Source: JAPLDA01 sp043783155 (GTDB taxonomy: Bacteria > Bacteroidota > Bacteroidia > AKYH767-A > 2013-40CM-41-45). From it: a stretch of 14,677 nucleotides of DNA. Under the pieces are notes generated by a model. It was not told the origin of the DNA, ran no database searches, and saw only the letters and a list, made by a program, of their open reading frames with translations. This document shows, piece by piece, positions 1 to 7,025 of the stretch. Position numbers and translations under genes: made by a program. Within the stretch, counting starts at the first letter, position 1. Every line of letters begins with the position of its first letter. Location of the stretch: contig JAYVZS010000047.1 in assembly GCA_043783155.1 (NCBI GenBank), positions 1 to 14,677 of the forward strand, written 5' to 3'.

Positions 1-13
1 CGTATCGGGATCT
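1..13. repeat. Partial copy of the terminal hairpin repeat
   Basis: These 13 bases are identical to 14665-14677 and form the right half of the hairpin repeat seen complete at 14649-14676. The left half would lie outside the window. The match is exact but short. Confidence 0.7.
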
Positions 14-63
14 GATGGGAATTATTCCCCGCCCCTTGGGGCGATCGGAAAGAATTCCCATCA
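13..63. repeat. REP-like nested palindrome
   Basis: A perfect 11-bp inverted repeat (13-23 TGATGGGAATT against 53-63) encloses a second GC-rich stem at 30-35/38-43 (CGCCCC TT GGGGCG). The nested layout resembles bacterial REP elements. It lies downstream of the 147-2738 gene on that gene's strand. It has no T-tract, so it is more likely a dispersed repeat or mRNA-end stabiliser than an intrinsic terminator. Confidence 0.75.
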
Positions 64-67
64 AATA

Positions 68-88
68 CTCCGCTGCTCTGCGGCGGAG
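68..88. repeat. Small GC-rich hairpin of the same cluster
   Basis: CTCCGC at 68-73 pairs with GCGGAG at 83-88; an alternative register pairs CCGC (70-73) with GCGG (80-83). It follows the preceding palindrome by four bases. The pair looks like two modules of one compound repeat between the contig edge and the end of the first gene. Confidence 0.6.
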
Positions 89-146
89 ATGTTTATTGAT
101 GATTTCAAACGGATGAATTTTTGAATATTCATAAAGACTCCATTAT

Positions 147-2738
147 TCAGTAAAAAATTTTTCTTGCCAGCGTGGTTATTCCATTCGTGAGAATCAAATA
201 ATAAAAACCTTGTCCAAGTTGGTTTCCCTCAATTGTAATCGTGTTACTTCCCTTGGAAACGGTTTTGGAACCACTGTAAATTATTTTTCCTAACACATCT
301 ATAAACCTGTACTCGACATTTTCAGTTGTATTATCGGTCACACATATTTGAAAAGCATGAGTGTTGTAATCCGGAACGATACTTACCAATTCAAATCCTG
401 GTGATAGAAACCTTACAGGAGAAATGTCGGAATGAGTGGAGGTCCCGTCGAAATCAGTTTGCATCAGGCGATAATAGGACGTTCCAGGAAAAGGATGTTC
501 ATCCGTGAATGTATAATTCAATATAGATGTTGAGTTGCCATTTCCTTTTACTCTTCCTGCTTCCTCAAAGTGAATCCCATCTCTGCTTTTTTCAATGGTG
601 AAATAATCATTATTAATTTCTGAAGCGGTAGTCCATTGAACCAAACAACAATGTGTTGTTGCCATTGCAGAAAAAGAAACGAGCTCGATTGGGAATGATG
701 AAACTATGGTAACGTTGACGGATGTCGTTTGCCCGTCAGGATTTGTAATGGTCATCGGATATGTTCCTGCAACTGCTGATGATGTATTCAGATCTACAGA
801 GATGTGAGCAGGATCTATGAAGGTGATACTGTTAACCGAAATATTTCCTGTAACTGAAGCGGAAAGATGATTTGCAAATCCGGGACCTCCGGCATCACTT
901 CCCGGATCGAAGAATCCTGTATTATCAGGCGTTGAAGAAGCGGTGATAGCCAATGCGACAGAAGGAGTGATTCCAACAACAGGCGGCGGAACTAAAGATG
1001 CTGCGGGAGGAGGTGACGGTGCAATCACCTGGATGACCCGCAATCCCCATGAGTTCACAGCTTCACAATATTCCTGGAATGTCCACATGGTCATGTTATC
1101 ATTTGGGTCAACGACCACTTGTGAGTAATCTCCCCAACGTTGTCCGTCAGTCGATTGTACATTGTACGCTGTATTGCTTGAAGTTGCCAATGTAAATGAT
1201 TGGATTGTTCCCAATGGATCAGAACTATATCTTCCTGCAATTGCCGCATCAGCAAAATTAACAGCACCCGCTGTACTGCAACCTAAAACTGAATGTCCTT
1301 GTCCGCTCATTGCAATACTTGGAATCCAGAATCCGCGCGGATTTGCAGAAGCATTGTCATAAAGTGTTCCTGCTTGTATCAAAACAGGAGACGTTGTTAA
1401 ACTACCTATCTCGTACCACCTCGAAACATTTCTATCCATAGTTCCGGAAACTGCGCCCGAACTGTTTGCTACTGTATTGTTAGCGGTCCATAAAGTGGTG
1501 ACACCTGTAATTTTATTTTTCATTACATGAGCAGCATATAGCCGGTCGTCAAGACCATCTAATCTTCTATTGGCTGCAGCGCCTGAATGCACTTGTAATA
1601 TTGGTGCTGTGTTTGAAGGAACGGTAATTCCTGTGAGATTTGTAATTGAAGGTGTACCTCCCGGATTGATAACACGGATAATATTCAGCAAACTATATAC
1701 CCCGGCATCTGTTCCTATAAAATATCCTTCTGTCGCTGTGGGATCATCATTGTCTACTCCCTGCGGAACATAAATTCCGGAAATTGTTCCACCGGCGTTC
1801 CTGAATGCGCTTACGACAATCGGACCACCGCTGAGAACAGAACTTTTCCTGACTACAAATAAAGGGCACCCATCGAAGTTATTCGGGTCGAACCGTACTC
1901 CTCCAATATAGAGTGCATTTGCATCAAGACCGAATGTTGGATAGTCGAGAAATTTTCCAGCATCACCATTGGGCAACGGAACATTCATCTGGAAGGAAAA
2001 GAAAGTAAACGAAGTTGCATCACTAATGATCGGGCCGCTGCTCATCGCTATTACAACACGGTTGTTCGTTGGCTCTACATTAATGCCAACAACAAACCAG
2101 CGTTGTGTTAAGCGGTCGTACCGAATGTGTGTGTCACTGATACTTGAACCATTTCGTACTGAGGTGAAAAATGTGTTACAGGTAAGATTCAAAACTCCTA
2201 TAACGCCGGACTTACTATATACTCTGATGCGTCCGTTGGATACTGCTAATATTTGTGTGGGACCTGCGGCGCCGTTGCAGTCAGGCGGAACAAACCCTGA
2301 AGAAAACAGATTGGAAGCAAGGAAATTTGCTCCTGTTGCCTGCGAGGCAGCGATTGAATTATTTCCACCTCCCGTGGTCCTATTTGCTGTTTGATCATTG
2401 ACAGGATAAGAAGATATTTCAGATGCATTCGGATTTTTTCTCTTGTGAACTTTTGTTTCATGTTCCCTAAGCATACTGAAACGAGCCGGTTTAGAATTGG
2501 GTTCGAGCGACATGATTTGATTTACCGTCTTTGTAATTCCCGGACTTCCTGTCCATGGAATGGCAGTTTGAGTTTTCTGAGCAGACGATGTAAGACTTAA
2601 AAAAATAAGTGTTGAAACGGTTGAAGAGAAAAGAGCGGTCGCTTTACAGAAAATTTTATTATTGAATATCCAAAATGATTTGTAGATCCGGGTCGAATTT
2701 TTCAGTACCGGTAAAACTATTTGGGATGAGATTTTCAT
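147..2738 (-). CDS. Secreted beta-propeller-like protein with probable T9SS sorting domain
   Basis: A predicted exported protein of 863 residues; the function is not recognised. Residues about 33-53 form a hydrophobic signal segment ending SSAQ, after an unusually long N-terminal stretch, so the true start may lie further in; no better ATG exists before residue 75. Residues about 140-570 carry a PPDCNGAAGP motif (151-160) and repeated beta-strand-like segments (RWFVVGI, LYIGGVRF) typical of large extracellular propeller-like proteins. An IPT/TIG-like stretch (about 590-680) follows. Next comes the fibronectin-like module common in Bacteroidota cargo (about 682-782: PIELVSFSA, WTTASEINNDYFTIEKS). 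The last 80 residues have the shape of a type A sorting domain (VEYRFIDVLGKIIYSG, GQGFYYLILTNG, ARKIFY) but lack the usual YPNP motif. A T9SS-exported surface or secreted protein is inferred. It is a single gene, with REP hairpins downstream. Confidence 0.85.
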   Translation of the reverse strand: MKISSQIVLPVLKNSTRIYKSFWIFNNKIFCKATALFSSTVSTLIFLSLTSSAQKTQTAIPWTGSPGITKTVNQIMSLEPNSKPARFSMLREHETKVHKRKNPNASEISSYPVNDQTANRTTGGGNNSIAASQATGANFLASNLFSSGFVPPDCNGAAGPTQILAVSNGRIRVYSKSGVIGVLNLTCNTFFTSVRNGSSISDTHIRYDRLTQRWFVVGINVEPTNNRVVIAMSSGPIISDATSFTFFSFQMNVPLPNGDAGKFLDYPTFGLDANALYIGGVRFDPNNFDGCPLFVVRKSSVLSGGPIVVSAFRNAGGTISGIYVPQGVDNDDPTATEGYFIGTDAGVYSLLNIIRVINPGGTPSITNLTGITVPSNTAPILQVHSGAAANRRLDGLDDRLYAAHVMKNKITGVTTLWTANNTVANSSGAVSGTMDRNVSRWYEIGSLTTSPVLIQAGTLYDNASANPRGFWIPSIAMSGQGHSVLGCSTAGAVNFADAAIAGRYSSDPLGTIQSFTLATSSNTAYNVQSTDGQRWGDYSQVVVDPNDNMTMWTFQEYCEAVNSWGLRVIQVIAPSPPPAASLVPPPVVGITPSVALAITASSTPDNTGFFDPGSDAGGPGFANHLSASVTGNISVNSITFIDPAHISVDLNTSSAVAGTYPMTITNPDGQTTSVNVTIVSSFPIELVSFSAMATTHCCLVQWTTASEINNDYFTIEKSRDGIHFEEAGRVKGNGNSTSILNYTFTDEHPFPGTSYYRLMQTDFDGTSTHSDISPVRFLSPGFELVSIVPDYNTHAFQICVTDNTTENVEYRFIDVLGKIIYSGSKTVSKGSNTITIEGNQLGQGFYYLILTNGITTLARKIFY

Positions 2739-2774
2739 TTATATCAAGTACGGTTTTATGGGTAATAAGATATA

Positions 2775-2809
2775 GAAACATACCCGTTTTCAGACATAAA
2801 ATTCAATGA
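2775..2809 (-). promoter_or_regulatory. Possible promoter of the 147-2738 gene
   Basis: On the minus strand TATGTTTC (2775-2782) differs from the Bacteroidota -7 consensus TAnnTTTG at one base. A TTG lies 21 bases upstream, within the accepted 17-23 spacing. It would give a 5' leader of about 30 bases. With one mismatch in an AT-rich region, chance is a real alternative. Confidence 0.3.
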
Positions 2810-2974
2810 TAAAATAAGTAAAAATTGAATTTGATACGAAGTAAAAACGGATCAGCGTTGAAAAAGTGAATATATTTTTTTCGGGTAATGATTTTTTCTG
2901 TTTATTCTTACACAATGAAAATAACCTAAAGATTGGTTTTTATGCTTTTTGGAAAGTCATTAAGAACTGGAGAA

Positions 2975-3839
2975 TTACTTTTGGACTACCAGCTTTTTCA
3001 TCCGGATATTTTTTTCGTCTTCTACTTTCAGCAAATAAATTCCTTCTGCCAGGTGCTGGTTCAGGATTTCAGTTCTGGTTTCTCCAGCAGATGTTTTTAA
3101 TTCTTTCAGGAAAACCGACTGTCCAAGTTTATTGATCAATTCAATTTTTACGAAAGAGTTGCTTTGACTTGTAAATGAAATACTAAAACTGCCTTCGGAA
3201 GGATTTGGAAAAACAGCAAGATAATTTCCGCTTTCATGATCACCGGTATTTAAAGTGATCAGGTTAAAAACATGGGAAATAATATTGCAACCGTTACTGT
3301 CTGAGACTGAGGCAGTGTAATTACCGGTCAGGGTCGGTACAAAAAAATAATTGGACGCTGTAATAATCAGGGTTGTATCGCGATACCATTGATAGTGTGT
3401 AAAACCCTGCGGCAGAAAAAGCGAATCATTACTTAATTGGATGGTCAGAGTAGGGACACTGAAAACGTATATATAATTTGAAAATGAGAGCGTGTCATTC
3501 CCTGAAATGTTTGATGCAACTAATCTTACATCAAACCGTCCTGAATCGGGATAACATATATTTGTTGGATTTTCATTTGTGCTTGTATATGGTACGGCGC
3601 CCGGAAAATACCAACGGTAGCTTGTTGCATTTTGCGAAACGTTTGTAAAGTTGACACATGTATTCGGACAAACTGCCGTATCGCTGATCGTGAATAGTGC
3701 GATGGGTGGAATGGTGTTGACAAAAATTTATATTGTAGGAATAGATAAAACCTGCACAGGCCGTGTCTGATCCTGTAATCTGTGCATGCGCAGAAGAAAA
3801 ATAAATCACTATGAAAAGTAGCAATAGAAGTTTCTTCAT
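2975..3839 (-). pseudogene. Frameshifted T9SS cargo: signal peptide, PKD/Ig-like domains, sorting domain
   Basis: Two overlapping frames together encode one secreted protein. From ATG at 3839 comes a clear signal peptide (MKKLLLLLFIVIYFSSAHAQ) and about 19 more residues. The frame then switches near 3722-3726, a run of five A (T5 on the coding strand). Removing one base joins it to a second frame that stays open to TAA at 2975-2977, giving 287 residues. That second frame encodes a PKD-like domain (about 42-125: SYRWYFPGA, GRFDVRLVASN), an Ig-like repeat (about 127-185: HYQWYRD, TGNYTASVSDSNGC) and a textbook type A sorting domain (about 207-287: VFPNPSEGSFSISF, EGIYLLKVED, MKKLVVQK). The second frame has no convincing start of its own. 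The rest of the sequence is undecayed, so the break is recent, or a sequencing/assembly error, or a slippage switch. If intact, it would be an outer-surface or secreted protein. Confidence 0.88.
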
Positions 3840-3858
3840 GCTGTGTGAAATGCTAAAC

Positions 3859-3886
3859 CAAAGTTAGTTATCTTTTTGATTCGCAA
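3859..3886 (-). promoter_or_regulatory. Promoter of the frameshifted T9SS gene
   Basis: On the minus strand TAACTTTG (3859-3866) matches the Bacteroidota -7 consensus TAnnTTTG exactly. A TTG (3884-3886) lies 17 bases upstream, within the usual 17-23 spacing. Transcription would start about 13 bases before the ATG at 3839. Confidence 0.5.
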
Positions 3887-4014
3887 CACTCCGTAGCGTA
3901 TTTTCTACCCAGCTAAAGAACCTATTCACAAAAAAATAACCGGATTGGTATGAGCAGTTCGTTGATGTTGAATGAAATCTTTTTTACTATAAACACTTTA
4001 TAGATGTAACAGTA

Positions 4015-5493
4015 CTAACTGTTCAAAAAAAGTTTTGTCTTTTCGATGTCCTGAAATAAAATCCTGTCCTCCTCAACAAATTTTACTTTCTTTCGATACT
4101 GTCCTATAAAGTTTTCAATAATGGCTGAACTTTTCAACGGTCGTCTGAATTCAAGCGCCTGCGCAGCCGTGAAGAGTTCAATCGATAAAATAGTTTTTAG
4201 ATTTTCAACGACACGAAAAACTTTTGTCGCCGCATTCGCGCCCATGCTCACATGATCTTCCTGTCCGTTCGATGAAACAATGGAATCAACAGAAGCGGGC
4301 GTACACAATTGTTTGTTTTGCGAAACAATAGAAGCAGCGGTGTATTGCGGAATCATAAAACCGGAATTGAGTCCCGGCTTCGCAACGAGAAAAGGAGGGA
4401 GGTTGCGTTGTCCTGAAATGAGCTGATATATTCTACGTTCGCTGATGCTTCCAAGTTCACTCAATGCGATGGCAAGAAAATCAAGCGCGAGAGCAAGCGG
4501 TTGTCCGTGAAAATTTCCACCGCTCAGAATTTTATCTTCATCCGGAAAAATAATCGGGTTGTCTGTTACAGAATTAATTTCGGTTTCAAGCACCATAGCT
4601 GCGTAATGAATCGCATCGCGTGAAGCGCCGTGAACCTGAGGAATGCAACGGAATGAATACGGATCCTGCACATGTTTTTTCTTTTGGCTGTTGATGCTGC
4701 TGCCTTTCAGAATATTCCGGATGTTTTCCGCGGTAATTTTTTGTCCATCGTGAGGGCGAATGTTGTGAAGCAGTTTGTCGAACGGTTCCGGTCTTCCGTC
4801 ATACGCATCCAATGAAGTGGATGAAATCAAATCGGCTAATGTGGCAAGGTGAAAACTTTCGAGTACGCACCACACTCCGTATGCTGACATGAACTGCGTT
4901 CCGTTCAGCAACGCCAGTCCTTCTTTGGATTTCAGATGAATCGGTTTCCATCCGAATTTTTTCAGGACATCTTTTGCTTGTTTCTTTTTTCCTTTGTGGA
5001 ACACTTCTCCTTCTCCAATCAGGGGAAGCGAAAGGTGTGCAAGAGGGGCAAGATCACCGGACGCGCCGAGGGAACCTTGTTGGTATATAACCGGAAGAAT
5101 ATCGTTGTTGAAAAAATCAATGAGACGCTGAACCGTTTCAAGCTGAACGCCGGAATTTCCGTAACTCAATCCCTGGATTTTTAATAGGAGCATTAACTTC
5201 ACGATCACTTGCGGAACTTCTTCTCCGGTTCCGCAGGCATGGCTCATCACGAGATTGCGTTGTAATTTTTCCAGGTCATTCTTAGAAACAGATTTGTTAT
5301 AGAGTGCCCCAAAACCCGTGTTGATGCCATATATAGAGTCTTTGCTTTTCTCTAATTTCTGATCGAGGTATTTTCTGCAACGGACAATTTTTTCTTTGGA
5401 AGATTTAGAGAGAACCAGTTGACAGTTACCATTGATAATTTCTTCAATGGTTTCGAAATTCAAATGTTTGTTGGAAATAGAATGTGTCGCCAT
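4015..5493 (-). CDS. hutH: Histidine ammonia-lyase
   Basis: It removes ammonia from L-histidine to give trans-urocanate, the first step of histidine breakdown, in the cytoplasm. The Ala-Ser-Gly triad that cyclises into the MIO electrophile is at 144-146 within GSLGASGDLAPLAH. The active-site loop YGINTGFG starts at Tyr55. Ser84-His85 in LVMSHACGTG matches histidine lyases more than tyrosine or phenylalanine lyases, as does QEDHVSMGANAA near the C-terminus. At 492 residues it is close to the usual 500. It follows hisS by 89 bases on the same strand, with an inverted repeat between them. No hutU, hutI or other hut gene is in the window, so it is a solitary lyase here. A broader aromatic amino-acid lyase or aminomutase activity cannot be excluded by eye. 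Confidence 0.93.
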   Translation of the reverse strand: MATHSISNKHLNFETIEEIINGNCQLVLSKSSKEKIVRCRKYLDQKLEKSKDSIYGINTGFGALYNKSVSKNDLEKLQRNLVMSHACGTGEEVPQVIVKLMLLLKIQGLSYGNSGVQLETVQRLIDFFNNDILPVIYQQGSLGASGDLAPLAHLSLPLIGEGEVFHKGKKKQAKDVLKKFGWKPIHLKSKEGLALLNGTQFMSAYGVWCVLESFHLATLADLISSTSLDAYDGRPEPFDKLLHNIRPHDGQKITAENIRNILKGSSINSQKKKHVQDPYSFRCIPQVHGASRDAIHYAAMVLETEINSVTDNPIIFPDEDKILSGGNFHGQPLALALDFLAIALSELGSISERRIYQLISGQRNLPPFLVAKPGLNSGFMIPQYTAASIVSQNKQLCTPASVDSIVSSNGQEDHVSMGANAATKVFRVVENLKTILSIELFTAAQALEFRRPLKSSAIIENFIGQYRKKVKFVEEDRILFQDIEKTKLFLNS

Positions 5494-5502
5494 ATTATTT
5501 TT

Positions 5503-5574
5503 ACCACTGAGACACTAAGAGCACTAAGTTTCATTAAGAGTTGAGTTTCTTAGTGTTCTTAGTGTCTCAGTGGT
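5503..5574. repeat. 26-bp-arm inverted repeat filling the hisS-hutH gap
   Basis: The arms 5503-5528 and 5549-5574 are complementary over 26 bases with one mismatch, around a 20-base loop. Each arm is itself a near-tandem of CACTAAG/CACTGAG units spaced about 8-10 bases. It occupies nearly all of the gap between hisS and hutH. Folded in RNA it would be very stable, but no U-tract follows on the coding strand, so clean intrinsic termination is not expected; attenuation or mRNA-end protection of hisS is possible. Confidence 0.8.
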
Positions 5575-5582
5575 TATTATTT

Positions 5583-6947
5583 TTATTTTAAGATGTGCAG
5601 TAGTTCATCCATCGTCACTTTCGATTGTTCGCCGGTACTCATGTTTTTAATGGTGATGTCACCTGTTTTCATTTCTTCGGAACCGATTAACGCGACGTAA
5701 GGAATTTTTTTATCGTCGGCATAACCCAATTGTTTTTTCATTTTCGCTGTGTCGGGATATAACTCGGAGTTGATGCCGTCATCACGTAATTTTTTAACAA
5801 TCTTCATACAATGCTTTGCTTCCGTTTCACCAAAATTCACAAACAGAATTTTCGTTGACACATTGCTGAAATCAGGGAAGCCGTTTATTTCTTCGAGCAC
5901 ATCATAAATGCGATCGGCGCCAAAAGAAATTCCGACACCACTCACGTTCGGTAGACCGAAAATTCCGGTGAGGTCATCGTAACGACCGCCGCCGCAGATG
6001 CTGCCCATCGGGATGTCGTTTGCTTTTACTTCAATGATGGCTCCGGTGTAATAGTTGAGACCGCGGGCGAGTGTTATATCGAGTTCGAGTTTGGAGTCAG
6101 GAGTTCGGAGTTCGGAGACAAGAGAAAAGATGGTTTCAATTTCTTCAATACCGTTTTTTCCGATTTCAGAATTTGCTAGAATGTTTTTCAAGGCGCTCAA
6201 CTTCTCATTGTTTGTTCCCTTGAGATTGATGATGGGCTGAAGTTTCGCGACAGCATTTTCAGAAAGACCTTTTGATTTCAACTCTTCATTCACTTTTTCC
6301 AAACCTATCTTATCAAGTTTGTCGATGGCTACTGTGATGTCAATGATCTTTTCTTTTTCGCCGATTATCTCCGCGATGCCTGATAATATTTTCCTGTTGT
6401 TTAGTTTGATCAGGACATTAATTTTTAACTGAGAAAAAATGTCGTTGATGATCTGTATCAACTCAACTTCATTCAACAACGAATCACTCCCGATTACATC
6501 TGCATCACATTGGTAAAACTCCCTGTATCTTCCTTTCTGTGGACGATCTGCACGCCATACGGGTTGTATCTGAAATCTCTTAAATGGAAAAGTAATTTCA
6601 TTTTGATGCATGACAACGTAACGAGCGAAGGGAACGGTCAAGTCATAACGTAGTCCCTTCTCCGCAAAATCCGAAATCCGAAATCCAAAATCCGAAATTT
6701 TTTCATTAGAATGTTTCTCTTTAATTTCGCTAAACGGATCTCCGGAGTTGATAATTCTAAATAACAGTTTGTCTCCTTCTTCACCATATTTACCTTCTAA
6801 TGTTGAAAGCATTTCCATCGAAGGTGTCTCGATCTGCTGAAAACCGTAGCGCTGATAGACACTCTTAATGGTATCGAAAATATAATTCCGCCGAACCATT
6901 TCGTCTGGAGAAAAATCGCGTGTGCCTTTGGGGATGGAAGGTTTCAT
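5583..6947 (-). CDS. hisS: Histidyl-tRNA synthetase
   Basis: A class II aminoacyl-tRNA synthetase that charges tRNA-His with histidine. ATG at 6947 is chosen because the protein then begins MKPSIPKGTRDFSPDE, the expected N-terminus. The in-frame ATG at 7010 would add 21 residues encoded by a repeat array and is rejected. In the 454-residue protein, motif 2 is at 132-144 (RADRPQKGRYREF). The histidine-specific motifs are at 293-302 (LARGLNYYTG) and 319-326 (GGGRYDDL). Motif 3 is at 337-347 (GVGISFGADRI). The anticodon-binding domain is about 365-454. Two stretches are encoded by 7-base tandem repeats: residues about 84-94 (ISDFGFRISDF) and about 278-288. Both lie between conserved motifs, so function is probably kept. 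The gene follows ettA by 78 bases and precedes hutH, and may be co-transcribed with both. Confidence 0.95.
   Translation of the reverse strand: MKPSIPKGTRDFSPDEMVRRNYIFDTIKSVYQRYGFQQIETPSMEMLSTLEGKYGEEGDKLLFRIINSGDPFSEIKEKHSNEKISDFGFRISDFAEKGLRYDLTVPFARYVVMHQNEITFPFKRFQIQPVWRADRPQKGRYREFYQCDADVIGSDSLLNEVELIQIINDIFSQLKINVLIKLNNRKILSGIAEIIGEKEKIIDITVAIDKLDKIGLEKVNEELKSKGLSENAVAKLQPIINLKGTNNEKLSALKNILANSEIGKNGIEEIETIFSLVSELRTPDSKLELDITLARGLNYYTGAIIEVKANDIPMGSICGGGRYDDLTGIFGLPNVSGVGISFGADRIYDVLEEINGFPDFSNVSTKILFVNFGETEAKHCMKIVKKLRDDGINSELYPDTAKMKKQLGYADDKKIPYVALIGSEEMKTGDITIKNMSTGEQSKVTMDELLHILK
6093..6120. repeat. Four 7-base units inside hisS (GGAGTTC type)
   Basis: Consecutive heptamers GGAGTCA, GGAGTTC, GGAGTTC and GGAGACA (28 bases) lie inside the hisS coding region and encode roughly SELRTPDS on the minus strand, just before the LARGLNYYTG motif. 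The last 13 bases (GAGTTCGGAGACA) recur exactly at 11282-11294 upstream of the prenyltransferase gene. Confidence 0.7.
6667..6694. repeat. Four 7-base units inside hisS (AAATCCG type)
   Basis: Tandem heptamers AAATCCG, AAATCCG, AAATCCA and AAATCCG (28 bases) are translated on the minus strand as the odd segment ISDFGFRISDF of HisRS. The segment lies in the linker before the RYDLTVPFARYV motif. The unit length is not a multiple of three, so gain or loss of one copy would break the essential gene. Confidence 0.8.
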
Positions 6948-6952
6948 GAAGG

Positions 6953-7018
6953 ATTGAAAATTGAAGATTGAAAATTGAAGATTAGAGGGAACATAATATT
7001 CAATTTTCAATCTTCAAT
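6953..7018. repeat. Mirrored 7-base arrays in the hisS leader
   Basis: ATTGAAA, ATTGAAG, ATTGAAA and ATTGAAG (6953-6980, 28 bases) are followed after 17 bases by the mirrored units ATTCAAT, TTTCAAT and CTTCAAT (6998-7018). The arms 6960-6979 and 6999-7018 are perfectly complementary over 20 bases. The structure fills the gap between the ettA stop and the hisS start. It would form a hairpin in the leader of hisS and could affect its translation or protect the ettA mRNA end. Confidence 0.85.
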
Positions 7019-7025
7019 AAATAAA

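Noticed and set aside
1969..2394. A 141-codon plus-strand open frame opposite the first large gene
   Set aside because: It is a shadow of the secreted protein, whose frame has a signal peptide and domain structure.
3526..3723. A separate small minus-strand ORF within the frameshifted gene
   Set aside because: It is the third frame of the PKD coding region and has no domain-like sequence.
4008..4023. AACAGT/ACTGTT hairpin across the hutH stop codon as a terminator
   Set aside because: The stem is only six AT-rich bases with no T-tract behind it on the coding strand.
6948..7010. N-terminal 21-residue extension of HisRS from ATG 7010
   Set aside because: It is encoded by the repeat arrays and is unlike the family's N-terminus; MKPSIPKGTRDFSP at 6947 fits.
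6667..7018. CRISPR array
   Set aside because: Units of seven bases in direct tandem, without spacers or cas genes, do not fit.
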